From contig JASIJN010000197.1 in the NCBI GenBank assembly GCA_030050125.1, forward strand, positions 1 to 6,281: DNA of 6,281 nucleotides, written 5' to 3'. The notes under the pieces are model-generated. The model searched no databases and was not told the origin of the DNA. It worked only from the letters and a program-made list of their open reading frames with translations. The position numbers and the translations under genes were made by a program. The stretch is from Streptosporangiaceae bacterium (GTDB lineage: Bacteria > Actinomycetota > Actinomycetes > Streptosporangiales > Streptosporangiaceae). Positions 5,484 through 6,281 of this stretch are shown in pieces; the first letter of the stretch is position 1, and each line of letters opens with the position of its first letter.

Positions 5484-5822
5484 TCAGCCCTGGCGGGCCT
5501 CCTCCACGGTGAGCTCGGCCGCCGGGTCGGCCTCCAGGCGCGCGTCCGGGATCGGCGCGCCGCTGCGGACGGAACGCCCGTACGTGCCGTCGTCCAGCCT
5601 CCGCAGCGCCCGTTCGATCGCCGCCAGCCGGTCGCGCAGGCTCTCGGCGATGGCGTCGTCCATGCCCTCGGCGGTCAGCAGCTGGGCCGGATCGGAGACG
5701 TCCACTCCCTGCTCGTCCTCGGCCTCGCGGTCCTCCTCCCCGGCCTCCTCGGTGCCGGTGAGCAGGCTCCGCACCTCGGTTCGCTCGGCCTGCAGCAGCG
5801 ATCGTGCCCGGCTGTAATCCAT
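5484..5822 (-). CDS. DksA/TraR-like protein lacking the zinc-finger cysteines
   Basis: A 112-residue protein with the architecture of the DksA/TraR family, whose members enter the RNA polymerase secondary channel. It has an N-terminal helix (MDYSRARSLLQAERTEVRSLL), an acidic linker (TEEAGEEDREAEDEQ, 24-38), a second helix (DAIAESLRDRLAAIERALRRLDDGTYG, 56-82) and the family's C-terminal segment. The helical pair forms the expected coiled coil. In zinc-binding relatives that segment reads GRCxxCG...LCxxC; here it is GRSVRSG (82-88) and ELTVEEA (103-109). Ser84, Ser87, Thr105 and Glu108 therefore replace all four cysteines. The open frame extends to 5894, but ATG 5822-5820 is chosen because GGAG lies 5 bases upstream and the family homology starts at this methionine. 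It leads a probable operon with the phosphotransferase. Loss of zinc does not by itself show loss of function. Confidence 0.85.
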   Translation of the reverse strand: MDYSRARSLLQAERTEVRSLLTGTEEAGEEDREAEDEQGVDVSDPAQLLTAEGMDDAIAESLRDRLAAIERALRRLDDGTYGRSVRSGAPIPDARLEADPAAELTVEEARQG

Positions 5823-6008
5823 CTGCTCTCCATCCGCCCAGGCCCGTCCGGGCATTGCGCATCGCGGGGCGGTCGCGCCGCGTACCGACCTCACCAGTCT
5901 TTTCCTTCGGCTGGCCCCCGCCTCAGCCTGTCACATCCCCGGCCCGGCCGGAGCGCGGCCCGCGACGCTGGAGCGAACCGAACGTGAGTGGCCCGTGACA
6001 AAAAGCGC

Positions 6009-6014
6009 GATACT
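6009..6014 (+). promoter_or_regulatory. Possible -10 element of the second tetR gene
   Basis: GATACT matches four of six bases of TATAAT and lies 55 bases before the GTG start. The best -35 candidate, GTGAGT (5984-5989), matches only three of six bases and is 19 bases away, so the promoter is weak or dependent on another sigma factor. Transcription would start near 6021, just before the palindrome at 6032-6044. Confidence 0.33.
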
Positions 6015-6031
6015 GAGGAGCGACCGCCCGG

Positions 6032-6044
6032 CGGACCCGGTCCG
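6032..6044. promoter_or_regulatory. Palindrome in the leader of the second tetR gene, possible operator
   Basis: CGGACCCGGTCCG is a perfect inverted repeat with 6-base arms around a single central C. It lies between the -10-like hexamer and the ribosome-binding site of the tetR gene, a common place for an autoregulatory operator. In such GC-rich DNA short GC palindromes arise easily, and only one copy is present, so this is tentative. Confidence 0.35.
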
Positions 6045-6069
6045 GGAAGCGCCAGGAGAGGTGGCAGGC

Positions 6070-6281
6070 GTGACCATCAGCCCACCGCAGGCTGGCCGCC
6101 CCCGCGACCCCGACGTCGATCGCCGGGTCGCGGACGCGGCCATGACCTTGTTCGGCGAGTCCGGCTGGGCGGGCTTCAGCGTCGAGGCCGTGGCCAAGCG
6201 GGCCAGCGTCGGCAAGGCCTCCATCTATCTGCGCTGGCCGACGAAGGAAGCGCTGCTGGTCGAGGCGCTGCGGCTGCGGGT
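6070..6281 (+). CDS. TetR-family regulator, N-terminal part
   Basis: The frame is open from GTG 6070 to the window edge, 70 codons. The protein reads GRPRDPDVDRRVADAAMTLF (residues 9-28), then ESGWAGFSVEAVAKRASVGK (30-49) and ASIYLRWPTKEALLVEAL (50-67). This is the full TetR helix-turn-helix: SVEAVAKRA is the first helix and SVGKASIYLRW the recognition helix. The ligand-binding domain is outside the window, so no ligand or target can be proposed. GTG 6070 is preferred because the purine-rich AGGAGAGGTGG (6054-6064) lies at a workable distance. The in-frame GTG at 6061 falls inside this site and is less likely. The gene diverges from the DksA-phosphotransferase pair and may regulate it and itself (inference from position). 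Confidence 0.88.
   Translation, partial: MTISPPQAGRPRDPDVDRRVADAAMTLFGESGWAGFSVEAVAKRASVGKASIYLRWPTKEALLVEALRLR

Larger units (their letters stand above)
5823..6069. other. Divergent intergenic region
   Basis: This 247-base gap separates the DksA-like gene (minus) from the second tetR gene (plus), and the promoters of both must lie here. A short inverted repeat GCCCGTCCGGGC (5842-5853) lies in the probable leader of the DksA-like gene, 20 bases upstream of its start. I found no convincing -35/-10 pair on the minus strand. The plus strand has a -10-like hexamer and a palindrome, listed separately. No small gene with a supported start was seen. Confidence 0.6.

Noticed and set aside
4355..5512. 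385-codon plus-strand open frame over the phosphotransferase gene
   Set aside because: The minus strand encodes a recognisable APH-fold protein. The plus frame has low-complexity composition and no family features, so it is a shadow despite its greater length.
5823..5894. Upstream start giving 24 extra residues on the DksA-like protein
   Set aside because: The extension (MRSVRGATAPRC...) has no family similarity, and a good ribosome-binding site lies just before the inner ATG at 5822.
5929..6000. TGTCAC (5929-5934) and GTGACA (5995-6000) as divergent -35 elements
   Set aside because: Neither has an acceptable -10 hexamer at 16-19 bases in the required direction.

Overview
The window is very GC-rich DNA with strongly G/C-ending codons, GTG starts, short 4-base gene overlaps and families typical of soil actinomycetes (two TetR regulators, a GNAT acetyltransferase, a secreted G1 peptidase, an aminoglycoside phosphotransferase-like kinase). 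It most likely comes from a high-GC actinomycete chromosome. I cannot name a genus. I see no rRNA, tRNA, CRISPR array, insertion sequence or phage gene.

Left part (1-1717). The N-terminal part of an acyl-CoA synthetase gene leaves the window on the minus strand. Divergent to it is a plus-strand pair, a GNAT acetyltransferase and a TetR regulator, joined by a GTGA stop/start overlap. The 173-base divergent gap holds two similar 20-base imperfect palindromes (ACTGAAAC-N4-GTGTCAGT type). They are the best candidates for the operators of the adjacent TetR protein, which would then control both its own operon and the acyl-CoA synthetase. A hairpin follows the tetR stop.

Middle (1718-4356). A single plus-strand gene encodes a secreted glutamic peptidase (G1/eqolisin family) with both catalytic residues visible. 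It has its own promoter-like sequence, and its 5' part and upstream region are less GC-rich than the surroundings. It converges with a two-gene minus-strand operon, an alpha/beta hydrolase followed by a short-chain dehydrogenase/reductase. These two overlap by ATGA and lie behind a good -35/-10 promoter.

Right part (4402-6281). A second minus-strand unit holds a DksA/TraR-like protein that has lost all four zinc-finger cysteines, followed 34 bases later by an APH-fold phosphotransferase whose catalytic Asp position is Glu. It ends in a clear 9-bp hairpin. Divergent from it, a second TetR gene starts at a GTG and leaves the window, with a 13-bp palindrome in its 5' leader that may be its operator.

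The genes read as several small independent transcription units rather than one pathway or gene cluster. I found no convincing new multi-gene system. The most testable observations are the paired operator, the cysteine-free DksA-like protein and the residue changes at otherwise conserved enzyme motifs.
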